From contig NC_087074.1 of the NCBI RefSeq assembly GCF_026151205.1, forward strand, positions 10,325,226-10,389,225: 64,000 nucleotides of DNA, read 5' to 3'. Position 1 is the stretch's first letter; every line of letters begins with the position of its first letter. Below the pieces are notes generated by a model. That model did no database searches. It was given only the letters and a program-made list of their open reading frames with translations, and was not told where the DNA came from. Shown here piece by piece: positions 47,801-53,325 of the stretch. The translations under genes were made by a program, and so were the position numbers. Source of the DNA: Bolinopsis microptera. Its lineage: Eukaryota; Ctenophora; Tentaculata; Lobata; Bolinopsidae.

Positions 47801-50697
47801 AAGATGGAAAAGTTTTCTCACCTCTCTTGCAAATACCAAGTTCTGATTTCACGACACCCTTATGGCACAGTGAGTAGTGATTACCCGACAACTTGAAACC
47901 TTCATCACATATCATAGAGAAATATAAACCCGACTTGATAGGGTCCGGAGGTTGAGGCGTTCCGTGAAGTATTACTGGAGGTTTACAGTAGCTCCCTGGA
48001 AACAAAGTGAAGTATTACTGGAGGTTTACAGTAGCTCCCTGGGAACAAATCAGGTCTATTTATTTGTCATTTATTTGGGTAATGGGACATTTTATATTGA
48101 AAAAAATCAAAATGATTATTAGGAGGATGAATAAGGATTCGTTAGTCGATTTAAAAATAAAACGGGTAACAATATTTTAACAAGTGACCTACCATTAGGG
48201 ACACAAGAGCCAATGTCTGGAGCGAACCTACCATCCCCACCACACCTAATAACATGATCAGTCCTGTTATACAAATACCCCTCATCACACCCCACTCGTA
48301 CCTCTGTTGAGGCTGGGACCTCCCCTGGAGGGTCCAATACTCCGTGTTCTATAATGATCGGGGGACACATTATCTTGGGCTCTGCAACTTGGCTATTTGG
48401 AAGGCTGTTCTCTTCTGACTCTGAGATTTCGTTTGATATGTCATCTGGTTCTGATGTAGCAACTTGGTTTGGGATCACTGTACTGTTACGGGAAATGTAG
48501 TGAGAAATACCATTTGTCCGCTGTGAAGGAGAAGATTTACTTTCACCCTCCGTACTTCCCTTGTTGGGAGTCACTAAACTAGGGTCGTTACCGTAGTCGG
48601 GGGTGCTGTAAAGTAAATGTGAAGTAGGTGCTTCTGTCTGGATACGGTTATCTTCTGTTAAAGTATATTTTGATATTTCTCCTGTTGTTGAGGGGTTTGT
48701 AGAAAGTCTTTTGTAGGGATTTTCCTTCGGTTCAACTGTGGATTGTTGAAACTGATTATTTGAATTGGAGTCATTGGAAATTTCCTTATCATAGTTGTCA
48801 ATGCCATCGGAATCATTCTCCTCGCTGATGATCTGAACAACAGCTTTGGTAAGGAACCCAACCTCAATAAACTCTTGATCCAGAGACTTATCAAGATCGT
48901 CCTTGTTTTCACAAGTCCCAGTTACTCCATCATACGAGCCATTTGACAGGCAGGTGAAAGTAGGAGAATCTCCTACATATTCGAGACCTGCCAGACAGAT
49001 TACAAAAACTTTCTCAAAAGCACTGGGCTTGGCTGTTGGCACGATAATGGCTTTATCAACGTCAAGTTCGGGACACTGAATTCGCGTACATTCCCCGAGC
49101 TTGGGCTCAAATTGAAGATCAATCCCACAGAAATGGACAGCAGTTGGTCTTGAGTACAAATAGCCATCATCACAAATTACCTCTACCAAAGCTCCCATTA
49201 AAACCTCTGAATCTGGCCTAGTCTCACCGTTCTGGACACCAACTTTTGAGCACCTGCCCAGGGGCTTATCCTCAATACACTCCCCAAACTCCAAATTGTA
49301 GGTACCATCTCCCTGACAGTAATGTAAATAGTTGGTACGAGAGTACGAGTATCCAGGTACACACTCCACTTTGAGCCAGGTATCTATCAAAGCAGGTGAA
49401 GCAGGGATGAGAGAGTTGGCTATCTTAGGGGTGGAGCAGTGAGTGGGTCTCCTCTCTGTCAGTGACGAGGCATTGCTTTCCTCCGCAACACACCTACCAA
49501 TAGGTGGGGTGTAAGTCTGAGAGTTCAGGCAGATGTGGATACATTTGTTAAGAGAATATTGGTAGCCAGGGTGACATTCCATTTGTACCCACATCCCTAT
49601 CGGGGTGGCTGGAAGGGAGAGGGAACCTGGGATCTTGATGGGTGGACAGCTGAGAGAAGGGCCAGGAAACAGCCGTATACACTTTCCCATTTTCGGTACA
49701 AGTTCTCCATTTCTATCGCAAAAGTGATTTGTTTCTGATAAAGTGTAAGTAAAGTGGGAATTGCAAGTAACTTTGACCCAAGCACCTGCAGATACCATTT
49801 TGGATGTGTCAACGTGTGCGTTTAATATCACCGGAACTGAGCACTGGAGAATAGGATTACAGGATCCAATTGGTGGGTTGAATCTCCCACGATGAGTACA
49901 AGAATGAGTTGTCGAGAGGAGCGAGTAGACATACCCTGCACTGCAAACTATCCTTATTGTTTTACCAGGTAGCGAGGTGGCTGATCTGCTGGTTATAGCA
50001 TTGTCGATCTTAGGAATACGACACCTCCTTATAGGTTCAGATCTGAAGCAGTTTCCTATAACTCCTTCGTATTTTCCATCACTGCGGCACAGTATGAAGG
50101 GGGTAGGCTCCGAGTAAGCAAATCCCTCGAAACATTTAATCTGAGCCCAAGAATTGGAAGTTACCACACCCCTAGGATGGACCTCTCCAAATGCAACATC
50201 CATTTCAGGACAATCAAGAGCCTCGGGTTGACAGAACCCAACAGTCCCCTCTAAAGATAGAGAATCAGGTCTGCAGTAGAGTCGGGACCCGGCGTGAGAG
50301 TGTTTGAAACCTTGATCACAGATAACTGTCACCCAGTGTCCACTCATAATCAGACCTGGTGAGCTTATTCTACCTTGAGCTATACGAGGTTTATCACAAT
50401 AATCTTTACGGCACTGACCAACTCTAATATCGTACCGTCCGTCGGGTAAACACTGAAGAAACTCCCAAGGCTCGCTGTATTTGTACCCTTTCTCACAATG
50501 AACACTGACGAACGAATCTGGTTTAACAGGGCCCCGTGGTCGGACTGAGCCTCTGGGGATGTTTAACTGAGGACAGGTGGAGACAGGAGAGCAGAATCCA
50601 CAGGATACAGGACATGTCTGTGACATATAGGAGCGCTGGGAGGAGCAGAGACCATCATCAGCCCAGCCTGGGCAATGGGAGTGGGCGTCCCTACACA
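6734..50697 (-). CDS. giant secreted ShKT / ~35 CCP (sushi) / VWD / C8 protein, 5' end outside window
   Basis: I joined 33 minus-strand exons by splice signals and frame; every junction but one keeps phase. Order of domains: ShKT, nine CCPs, an acidic Ser/Thr/Asn-rich linker, about 26 more CCPs, a linker, VWD, C8, then a tail ending at TGA 6736-6734. About 2,730 residues lie in the window. CCP modules show the four-Cys pattern with conserved Trp/Gly positions and usually mediate protein binding in secreted or surface proteins. VWD plus C8 is typical of mucins, SCO-spondin-like and other gel- or matrix-forming proteins. No membrane segment is seen, so secretion is inferred. The first exon starts mid-codon, so the signal peptide exon lies upstream. 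Exons 9 and 10 are about 26.8 kb apart and enclose four opposite-strand sulfotransferase genes. It could instead be two genes, but phase and CCP continuity argue for one. Confidence 0.75.
9026..9608. mobile_element. 583-bp TIR element abutting a splice donor
   Basis: Left end TACCTTACAAGACATTTTT, right end inverted AAAAATGTCTTGTAAGGTA. Inside, a block of about 65 bp (CGCCATATTTTCGGACCGCC core) occurs twice in direct orientation near 9055 and 9510. No transposase is visible. It lies in the intron between exons 25 and 26 of the sushi gene, and its right terminus overlaps the last base of the GTAAGT donor at 9608-9613. Possible TA target site. Confidence 0.75.
9614..15452 (-). CDS. sushi gene exons 13-25: CCPs 19-35 and linker
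   Basis: Exons 15251-15452, 14806-14978, 14129-14287, 12567-13721, 12249-12404, 11872-12075, 11424-11714, 11183-11307, 10956-11040, 10583-10762, 10229-10399, 9852-10028 and 9614-9751. Most are phase 1 at both ends, the classic exchangeable CCP arrangement. The 1155-bp exon holds six divergent CCP-like modules, some short or with unusual Cys spacing. The exon 9614-9751 is a basic linker of 46 residues (KMTKSCKRATKGG...) without CCP features leading to VWD. The acceptor of 11183-11307 is preceded by a pure C tract. Confidence 0.85.
11310..11332. repeat. poly-G run forming the C tract of a minus-strand acceptor
   Basis: 23 consecutive G on the plus strand. Read on the coding strand it is a pure C run ending directly in the AG of the acceptor of exon 11183-11307. 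Confidence 0.85.
16170..16800. repeat. two direct copies of a ~290-bp repeat, 340 bp apart
   Basis: 16170-16461 and 16507-16800 match closely throughout, including AGCCCTCCCTCGTACGCTTA at 16281 and 16621. Each ends in GGTGTCAAGACTCTTGAAG and an ATTTATT-rich tail. That terminus resembles part of the repeat at 36214-36490. A further piece of the linker (AGTACATAATATGA..AGAGACAAATAA) recurs at 17058-17090. Confidence 0.88.
17362..17467. repeat. 53-bp perfect tandem duplication
   Basis: TTATTTTGTATATAGTGAGG and the following sequence occur twice, back to back, with a 53-bp period and no obvious mismatch. Confidence 0.93.
17692..18474 (-). CDS. sushi gene exons 10-12: rest of CCP 17, CCP 18, start of 19
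   Basis: Exons 18402-18474, 18084-18216 and 17692-17820. The first begins with two bases (AT) that complete the codon left by the exon at 45293 to give Asp, continuing the CCP with ...ETGKKFNLRCNHGF..., just where the second Cys is due. Junction phases are 2 and 0. The last exon ends ...HKTNCM at a GTAAGT donor, that is, at the first Cys of a new CCP. The next recognised exon (15251-15452) supplies the rest of that CCP but is out of phase by one base. Confidence 0.8.
18475..19917. other. left part of the 26.8-kb intron, upstream of sulfotransferase 1
   Basis: No exon recognised. It must contain the promoter and 5' leader of the first nested sulfotransferase. An acceptor-like TTAACAG lies 4 bases before its ATG. 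Confidence 0.45.
19918..21594 (+). CDS. carbohydrate sulfotransferase paralog 1 (Sulfotransfer_2, CHST8-14-like), Golgi type II
   Basis: Transfers sulfate from PAPS to a sugar hydroxyl, probably in the Golgi. Two exons: 19918-19969 (MRFPRLTLIRIFLCGAA, then G split) and 20384-21594, phase-1 intron; 420 residues. The hydrophobic anchor spans the exon junction and is the weakest of the four paralogs. 5'-phosphosulfate loop: CPVFKAGSSTWRDFF with Lys near residue 147. 3'-phosphate site: VRHPVSRLISHL, Arg near 213 and Ser eight residues on. A third family block, GHWRPAVEWCDICKNDYD, resembles the HWRP..E.C.PC...YD region of chondroitin/HNK-1 type enzymes. The last conserved motif is ERDFELLGYEP. An AATAAA lies at 21835. 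First of four tandem paralogs, all nested in the opposite-strand sushi intron. Family assignment is firm; the acceptor sugar is not known. Confidence 0.9.
21595..24428. other. spacer between sulfotransferases 1 and 2 (left part)
   Basis: No intact gene. It contains a decayed LINE tail on the minus strand (separate entry), a short run of GTGCAGTTAA-type repeats at 22200-22320 and a CCACCACTAACA-rich low-complexity patch at 23700-23770. Confidence 0.5.
22355..23300 (-). pseudogene. decayed LINE (CR1/L2-like) reverse transcriptase C-terminus
   Basis: On the minus strand, frames near 23230-23160 read SKVVKDLGVMVSADSSWSP, the post-RT KDLGV block of CR1/Jockey-type non-LTR retrotransposons. At 22565-22359 the frame WNLIPPNMHAIEDPLDFKE...NSLLDW matches the usual LINE C-terminal end (WN.LP..V....S...FK...D...). 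Stops and frameshifts lie between the two blocks, so it is dead and 5'-truncated. Confidence 0.75.
24429..25501. mobile_element. 1073-bp non-autonomous hAT element, 8-bp TSD
   Basis: The TIR TAGTGAAGTCA at the left pairs with TGACTTCACTA at the right. A perfect 8-bp target duplication GTTTATAC lies at 24421-24428 and 25502-25509, diagnostic of hAT elements. Both subterminal regions are packed with CCCGGGAATTCCCGA-type motifs, likely transposase-binding repeats. No transposase frame is seen. A second, shorter member lies at 34756-35491. Confidence 0.92.
25795..25822. repeat. 7-bp AGAAATT tandem repeat, 4 copies
   Basis: TAGAAAT repeated four times just upstream of sulfotransferase 2. Confidence 0.85.
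25917..27570 (+). CDS. carbohydrate sulfotransferase paralog 2 (Sulfotransfer_2), Golgi type II
   Basis: Exons 25917-25977 and 26234-27570, phase-1 intron, 465 residues. The N-terminus is basic MKRCSNFA followed by a hydrophobic anchor across the splice (LLKITLLAIAIGG/LWIL), as in Golgi type II enzymes. A stem of about 140 variable charged residues follows. PAPS loop CPVFKAGSSTW with Lys near 189; 3'-phosphate site VRHPLFRLISHL, Arg near 259 (paralogs have V-S where this has L-F). HWRPAVEWCDICQNNFD and a C-terminal YERDFEILGYEP are present. The catalytic half is nearly identical to paralog 1 from LISHLHKAQNYPYEVKRQR onward, while the stem differs strongly, suggesting gene conversion or purifying selection on the catalytic domain. 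The ATG is preceded by TTTCAGTTTACAGT, conserved in paralogs 3 and 4. Confidence 0.92.
27980..28146. mobile_element. 167-bp snap-back MITE rich in AGCCGGCTTATA
   Basis: Begins TAGATCACCGACCGG and ends CCGGTCGGTGATCTA. The interior is a chain of CCGGCTTATAGCCGG palindromes. Flanks CCAGTTTG and CCAATTTC match at 6 of 8 positions and may be a diverged 8-bp target duplication (hAT-like). Confidence 0.82.
28807..29723. mobile_element. ~917-bp inverted-repeat (foldback) element, ~240-bp arms
   Basis: The left arm 28807-29045 (AAATAAAACCTCTCTGTACC...) is the imperfect reverse complement of 29482-29723 (...GGTACAGAGAGGTTTTATTT). Shared blocks include the poly-purine AGAAGATG/CTTCTTTTCC region, TGTGATTTATCATAGCTCAT and the inner TGGCCCTTAAT/ATTAAGGGCCA. 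The spacer of about 435 bp has no coding frame. Confidence 0.85.
29960..30079. mobile_element. 120-bp near-perfect hairpin MITE with 8-bp TSD
   Basis: Two 58-bp arms (GGTTCTTTTGCGATAGTCAA... inward to ...AGCGCT) with one apparent mismatch and a 4-base ATCC loop. Each arm contains CGACAACTAGCGCT twice. An exact 8-bp duplication CATATTGC flanks it (29952-29959 and 30080-30087), pointing to hAT mobilisation. Confidence 0.93.
30400..30522. mobile_element. 123-bp MITE, ~38-bp TIRs
   Basis: Left ATCCCTGAGGTATCCAAATA ... TCGCCTCTCCAAT; right is its inverse ATTGGAGAGGCGA ... TATTTGGATACCTCAGGGAT. The internal spacer is about 45 bp. The near-identical arms suggest recent insertion. Confidence 0.9.
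31175..31417 (+). CDS. candidate small two-exon gene or orphan exons
   Basis: 31175-31235 encodes MMRIEATGYIVIATSGCILA and ends in a phase-1 GTACGT donor. The acceptor TTATTCTCAG at 31268-31277 opens 31278-31417, giving a 66-residue product ending in TGA. The exon-1 layout (short Met exon, hydrophobic core, phase-1 junction) mirrors the neighbouring sulfotransferases, but the sequence is not homologous to them. A different frame of the second segment (31254-31499) is also open and looks equally protein-like (LGFMHYFASELGRNFLSSF). An exon-like piece with good splice signals lies at 31051-31115 (LYELMSVAESVFFVLSFVHDA). No family recognised; it may be a decayed gene. Confidence 0.25.
32451..33975 (+). 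CDS. carbohydrate sulfotransferase paralog 3 (Sulfotransfer_2), altered C-terminus
   Basis: Exons 32451-32505 (MKRFSIRTLLKMIIWVAG, G split) and 32675-33975, phase-1 intron, 451 residues. PAPS loop CPVFKAGSSTW with Lys near 170; VRHPISRLISHL with Arg near 227; HWRPAVEWCDICRNNFD; ARDFELLGYEP. The stem shares LSQEEEIHLPIPTSIQGFDIKN with paralog 4, marking 3 and 4 as the closest pair in that part. The family stop is lost: after GYEPIASHS the frame runs on for about 20 basic residues (KENRDYLGQKSKRRDKRN) into CG-containing DNA unlike the gene. The tail is probably an acquired read-through, harmless or a sign of decay. Lumenal Golgi enzyme by family; acceptor unknown. Confidence 0.9.
34756..35491. 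mobile_element. 736-bp non-autonomous hAT element, same family as 24429-25501
   Basis: Ends TAGTGAAGTCAAT ... ATTGACTTCACTA with subterminal CCCGGGATTCGGGAATCCCG clusters. The 8-bp flanks are ATTGCAAT (34748-34755) and ATTGTAAT (35492-35499), one mismatch, consistent with an older insertion than the sister copy. The interior differs from the sister and has no transposase. Confidence 0.9.
36214..36492. repeat. ~280-bp dispersed repeat, inverted copy at 57530-57817
   Basis: Runs from ACTAGCAGGAACCCGT through GGTGTCAAGACTCAAGAGAC, TTTTTGACACCACTTGG and TTTTACGGTTTTTGCG to GGTGTCAGTAAAATGG. The same blocks appear in reverse order and strand inside the 5' intron of the first glycosyltransferase gene. 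The motif GGTGTCA.GACTC also ends the 16-kb repeats. Confidence 0.85.
36516..36787. mobile_element. 272-bp PIF/Harbinger-like MITE, TAA target site
   Basis: About 46-bp TIRs (CACCCCAGTTCCACAGTCGG ... inverted CCGGCTGTGGAACTGGGGTG) with one or two mismatches, flanked by TAA on both sides (36513-36515, 36788-36790). The interior has a GC-rich CCGGAGACCATCT / GGTCTCCGG set. A related left end, also after TAA, starts at 37078. Confidence 0.88.
37078..37250. mobile_element. partial or divergent copy of the TAA-flanked MITE
   Basis: CACCCCAGTTCCACA follows TAA as in the element at 36516. GCGCGCGCGGCTGACCGGAG and AGACCATCTGG echo its interior. No matching right end was found. Confidence 0.6.
37897..39425 (+). 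CDS. carbohydrate sulfotransferase paralog 4 (Sulfotransfer_2), Golgi type II
   Basis: Exons 37897-37951 (MRRFSRISLIKMILLVAG, G split) and 38116-39425, phase-1 intron, 454 residues. Signal anchor across the junction, then a stem. PAPS loop CPVFKAGSSTW with Lys near 174; VRHPVSRLISYL with Arg near 252. HWLPAVEWCDICRNEYD has Leu where the paralogs have Arg (HWRP), a change in a family-conserved block that may affect substrate binding. A Lys/Ser/His-rich insertion (SKNHKSKDHKSISKD) sits between the PAPS loop and the 3'-phosphate site. The C-terminus is shorter (GYEKIPL). It is the right-most copy of the tandem array. Confidence 0.91.
39426..40204. repeat. spacer with a ~48-bp direct repeat
   Basis: GCCCCTATTTTGAAGAACGA with following CTCGATTAGAATTCAAT (39873 onward) recurs as GCCCCTGTTTGAAGAACTA... 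near 40153. No coding exon is seen. The hAT element at 40205 inserted just after the second copy. Confidence 0.6.
40205..41012 (-). mobile_element. 808-bp hAT-derived element, copy A, 8-bp TSD
   Basis: Termini CAGGCTTGTCCGCC and GGCGGACAAGCCTG; exact 8-bp duplication CTTATCAT (40197-40204, 41013-41020). GC-rich CGGCGGCGG subtermini. The minus strand carries a remnant of the hAT C-terminal dimerisation domain, frameshifted by one extra base relative to copy B (TATAACC versus TATACC). Otherwise almost identical to 42529-43335. Confidence 0.95.
41031..44512 (+). pseudogene. dead non-LTR retrotransposon (LINE) with RT domain, split by a hAT element
   Basis: The frame from about 41087 carries RT motifs: TPLHKKGDKQNPDNYRAI, FVDYRKAFDTV, GTKQGHPMSPELF and LLWADDLILLALDA (catalytic ADD). 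The hAT copy B is inserted right after LALDA. Past it, 43340 onward resumes with NSLQKQLDCLHEFASKWELS and KTKIMVFNSSS, YLGIQFSLNG. The rest is broken by a stop at 43861 and frameshifts. A terminal CCHC-like C-F-C-C ... HCLTECPMYH end lies at 44200-44330. No endonuclease domain precedes the RT, so the copy is 5'-truncated. It sits inside the sushi intron on the opposite strand. Confidence 0.92.
42529..43335 (+). mobile_element. 807-bp hAT-derived element, copy B, inserted in the LINE
   Basis: Same termini as copy A but opposite orientation. Exact 8-bp duplication CTCGACGC (42521-42528, 43336-43343). The plus frame 42784-43194 reads ...IPASSAEIERTWSAAGLI..., the hAT family C-terminal dimerisation signature (IP.SSA..ER.FS..G). 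It is non-autonomous because the rest of the transposase is missing. Excising one duplication and the element restores the LINE frame, which dates this insertion after the LINE. Confidence 0.96.
44881..44920. repeat. 10-bp CGTTTAATTC tandem repeat, 4 copies
   Basis: Four exact copies lie about 370 bp past the last LINE coding block. Short terminal repeats of this type often end CR1/L2-like LINEs, so this may mark the LINE 3' end. Confidence 0.85.
45293..47995 (-). CDS. sushi gene exons 2-9: CCPs 11-16 and start of 17
   Basis: Exons 47822-47995, 47301-47468, 46868-47047, 46565-46689, 46248-46364, 45863-45954, 45616-45730 and 45293-45434. All have GT-AG borders and matching phases (1,1,1,0,0,2,0,1). 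Each CCP is split across two or three exons, commonly just after the third-Cys region (for example the exon ending GYDL joins VGANTSVC). The last exon ends one base into a codon in the middle of a CCP (...GVMLLGMSNLGKQ). It therefore needs an exon starting with two bases, and 18402-18474 provides one. Confidence 0.85.
47501..47687. repeat. 19-bp tandem repeat, ~9.8 copies, in a sushi intron
   Basis: Unit GTGTGATACCATGTGTTAA, repeated nearly perfectly in the intron between exons 47822-47995 and 47301-47468, starting about 30 bp upstream of the latter's acceptor. Confidence 0.95.
48193..50697 (-). CDS. sushi gene exon 1 of window: ShKT + 10 CCPs
   Basis: A single 2505-bp exon between acceptor TATATTTCAG (rc, just above 50697) and donor ATG/GTAGGT. 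Residues 1-37 form a six-Cys ShKT module (C-R-D ... W ... C-P-V-S-C-G-F-C), a fold of ShK-like domains that is common in metazoan enzymes and matrix proteins. Nine consecutive CCPs of about 55-60 residues follow. Next comes an Asn/Asp/Ser/Thr-rich stretch of roughly 190 residues with no cysteines (likely disordered and glycosylated), then a tenth CCP. It is odd that ten modules sit in one exon while the downstream CCPs are split over many exons. That suggests local expansion by tandem duplication or intron loss. Confidence 0.88.
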
Positions 50698-51274
50698 CTG
50701 AAATATAAAACCATGGTTAATGGTCATTGATCACAATGGGGCGTACATGACTTTTAATAAGTTTTCTGATCAATTAGGAGACTTTTGAATTAGACATTGA
50801 ATACCGAGACTTTCAAAGAGACCTCATCTAGAACTATAATATATATATACTAATAATATACGCTAATCTAACTGCGTATAATGCGATTACACTATTTATT
50901 GCACGAGGCGCAGCCGATTGTAAATTGATATAATAATCGCACGAGGCGAAGCTGAGTTTGATTATTGCAGTTATTTCACAAGGCGCAGCCGAGTGCAATA
51001 ACTGGTGTAATCGCATCATACATGCAGTTAGATTCGCGCATAACTCCACGCTTCTGGTGTTATAATTAGTGCGATTAGTTTATAATCACACCGACTATGT
51101 TGTTATATACGCTAATCTTACTGCGTATAATACGATTACACTATTAATTGCACGAGGCGCAACCGAGTCTAAATTGATACAATAATCGCACGAGGTGAAG
51201 CCGAGTTCGATTATTGCAGTTATTTCACGAGGCGCAGCCGAGTGCAATAACTGGTGTAAAATTTGCTGTGCATT
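50698..51274. repeat. two copies of a ~155-bp repeat with CGAGGCGCAGCCGAG motifs
   Basis: 50858-51017 and 51106-51258 are close direct copies (ACGCTAATCTNACTGCGTAT ... CAATAACTGGTGTAA). Each contains three CACGAGGCGNAGCCGAG near-palindromes flanked by TTATTGCA/TGCAATAA. No exon of the sushi gene was found here. Confidence 0.82.
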
Positions 51275-52708
51275 TTTCAGAATTTGGCCGCCAAATTTTT
51301 AAAGGCCTAACTCAAAATTCAACAACAAAACTTAATGTCGAAATGCGATTCTACGTTAATTCTGAAAATTTCATGAAAAAATATTGAAACCCTATTGATT
51401 TTTATTGTTTTAAGCGAAATCAGTTTTGAAAATATCGCGAACTGAGATATGGGCGATTTTGTTCATTTTTTACGATTATTTGAACACAGAATCCACAGTA
51501 AGGTAAATATTGAGCTGATAATCGTAAAGAATGTGTAGTTTAGGCTTACCTTTTATATAAAGTTGGTTTTATTCAAAAACATTGATATTTGACCAATTTA
51601 TAGGCCAAAATCGATCAAATTTGGTGCGTATGTCCAAATATGGGTATATAGTTTTTAGCTCGTAACTCAGTCATTTTTCGTCCAATCTTGATGAAATTTC
51701 ACATGCGAGTTCAGGGGATCACTATAGCTACAAGTAGAGCACCTAAAATGAGGGTATTTGGCTAAATTTGGCCTAGTTTGGACTAAATATGGGCGTGGCT
51801 GCCCCGCGGGCACCGTTTGGCGGTTGGGGTTCGGGACCCTCTCAAAAGTTCGGTCACCGGTCCTAGTTTGTTAGTCAACTGCTATCTCGAAATCAAGTTT
51901 CACAAAAAAATCAGGGTGAACCCCCCTTATTATTCTTAAGCTACAAACTTATATTTAACTAAGCTACAAACCTATATTTGATTAAGCTATTAACCTATAT
52001 TTGATTAAGCTATTAACCTATATTTGATTAAGGGGGGGGGGGGGGGGGGGGGGGGGGGGTTCACCCTGATTGATGTAAAACTTAGTTTCGAGATACCAGT
52101 TGACCAACAAACTAGGACCGGTGACCGAACTTTTGAGGGGGTCCCGGACCCCAACCGCCAAATGGTGCCCGCGGGGCAGCCACGCCCATATTTAGTCCAA
52201 ACTAGGCCAAATTTAGCCAAATACCCTCAGCATGCCCAAAACCCAGATGCTCTACTTGTAGCTAGTGATCCCCTGAACTCGCATATGAAATTTCATCAAG
52301 ATTGGAGGAAAAATAACTGAGTTATGAGCTAACAACTATGTTTATATATGGCATACGCACCAAATTTGATCGATTTTGGCCTATAAATTGGTCAAATATC
52401 AATATTTTTGAATGAAATCAACTTTATATGAAAGGTATGCCCAAACTACACATTCCCTATGATTATCATGTCAGCTCAATATCTACCTTACCTAACTGTG
52501 GATTCTGTGTACAAATAATCGCCAAAAATGAACAAAATCGCCCATATCTCAGTTTGCGATATTTGCGAAACTGACTTCGCTCAAAACAATAGAACTCAAT
52601 AGGGTTTCAATATTTTTTCACGAAATTTTCAGAATCAACGTAGAATCGCCTCATGACCTTAAGTTTTGGGACAGAATTTTGAGTAAGGCCTTTAAATTTG
52701 GCGGCCAA
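51275..52708. repeat. large inverted repeat, ~650-bp arms around a poly-G spacer
   Basis: Arm 51275-51927 (CAGAATTTGGCCGCC ... CAGGGTGAACCCCCC) is the reverse complement, with scattered differences, of 52050-52708. The spacer holds four 23-bp AAGCTACAAACCTATATTTGA units and a run of about 28 G (52032-52059). The GC-rich block near 51795-51850 (GGGCGTGGCTGCCCCGCGGG) is in both arms. No transposase frame. A third end fragment lies at 52742-52846. Confidence 0.88.
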
Positions 52709-52741
52709 ATTATGAAATTTGCCGGGCATTTTTCAGAATTT

Positions 52742-53325
52742 GGCCGCCAAATTTTCGGTCACTGGTCCTAGTTTGTTGGTCAACTGCTATCTCGAAACCA
52801 AGTTTCACAAAAAAAATCAGGGTGAACCCCCCCCCCCCCCCCCCCTTAAGCTACAAACCTATATTTGATTAAGCTACAAACCTATATTTGATTAAGCTAC
52901 AAACCTATATTTGATTAAGCTACAAACCTATATTTGATTAAGCTACAAACCTATAGCTATATCTGATTAAGCTACAAACATATATCTGATTAAGCTACAA
53001 ACCTATATTTGATTAAGCTACAAATCTATATTTGATTAAGCTACAGACCTATATTTGATTAAGCTACAAATCTATATTTGATTAAGCTACAAACCTATAT
53101 TTTATTAAGCTACAAACTTATATTTAACTAAGCTACAAACCTATATTTGATTAAGCTATTAACCTATATTTGATTAAGCTATTAACCTATATTTGATTAA
53201 GCTACAAACCTATATTTGATTAAGCTATTGACCTATATTTTATTAAGCTATTAACCTATATTTGATTAAGCTATTAGCCTATATTTGATTAAGTTACAAA
53301 CCTAAATTTGATTTAGCTGCAGGTA
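52742..53325. repeat. 23-bp minisatellite (~20 copies) after a third arm-end fragment
   Basis: 52742-52846 repeats the arm terminus (GGTCACTGGTCCTAGTTTGT ... CAGGGTGAACC, C17). It is followed by about 20 units of TAAGCTACAAACCTATATTTGAT with common TACAAAC/TATTAAC variants. The same unit follows the first arm end at 51940-52030, so the array belongs to the element. Confidence 0.92.

Noticed and set aside
48193-50697. ShKT module taken as a venom toxin
   Set aside because: ShKT modules are widespread in non-toxin metazoan proteins, and here it is fused to a giant CCP/VWD protein. No evidence of toxicity.
50536-50730. Plus-strand frame opposite the ShKT exon
   Set aside because: Shadow of the minus-strand coding exon.
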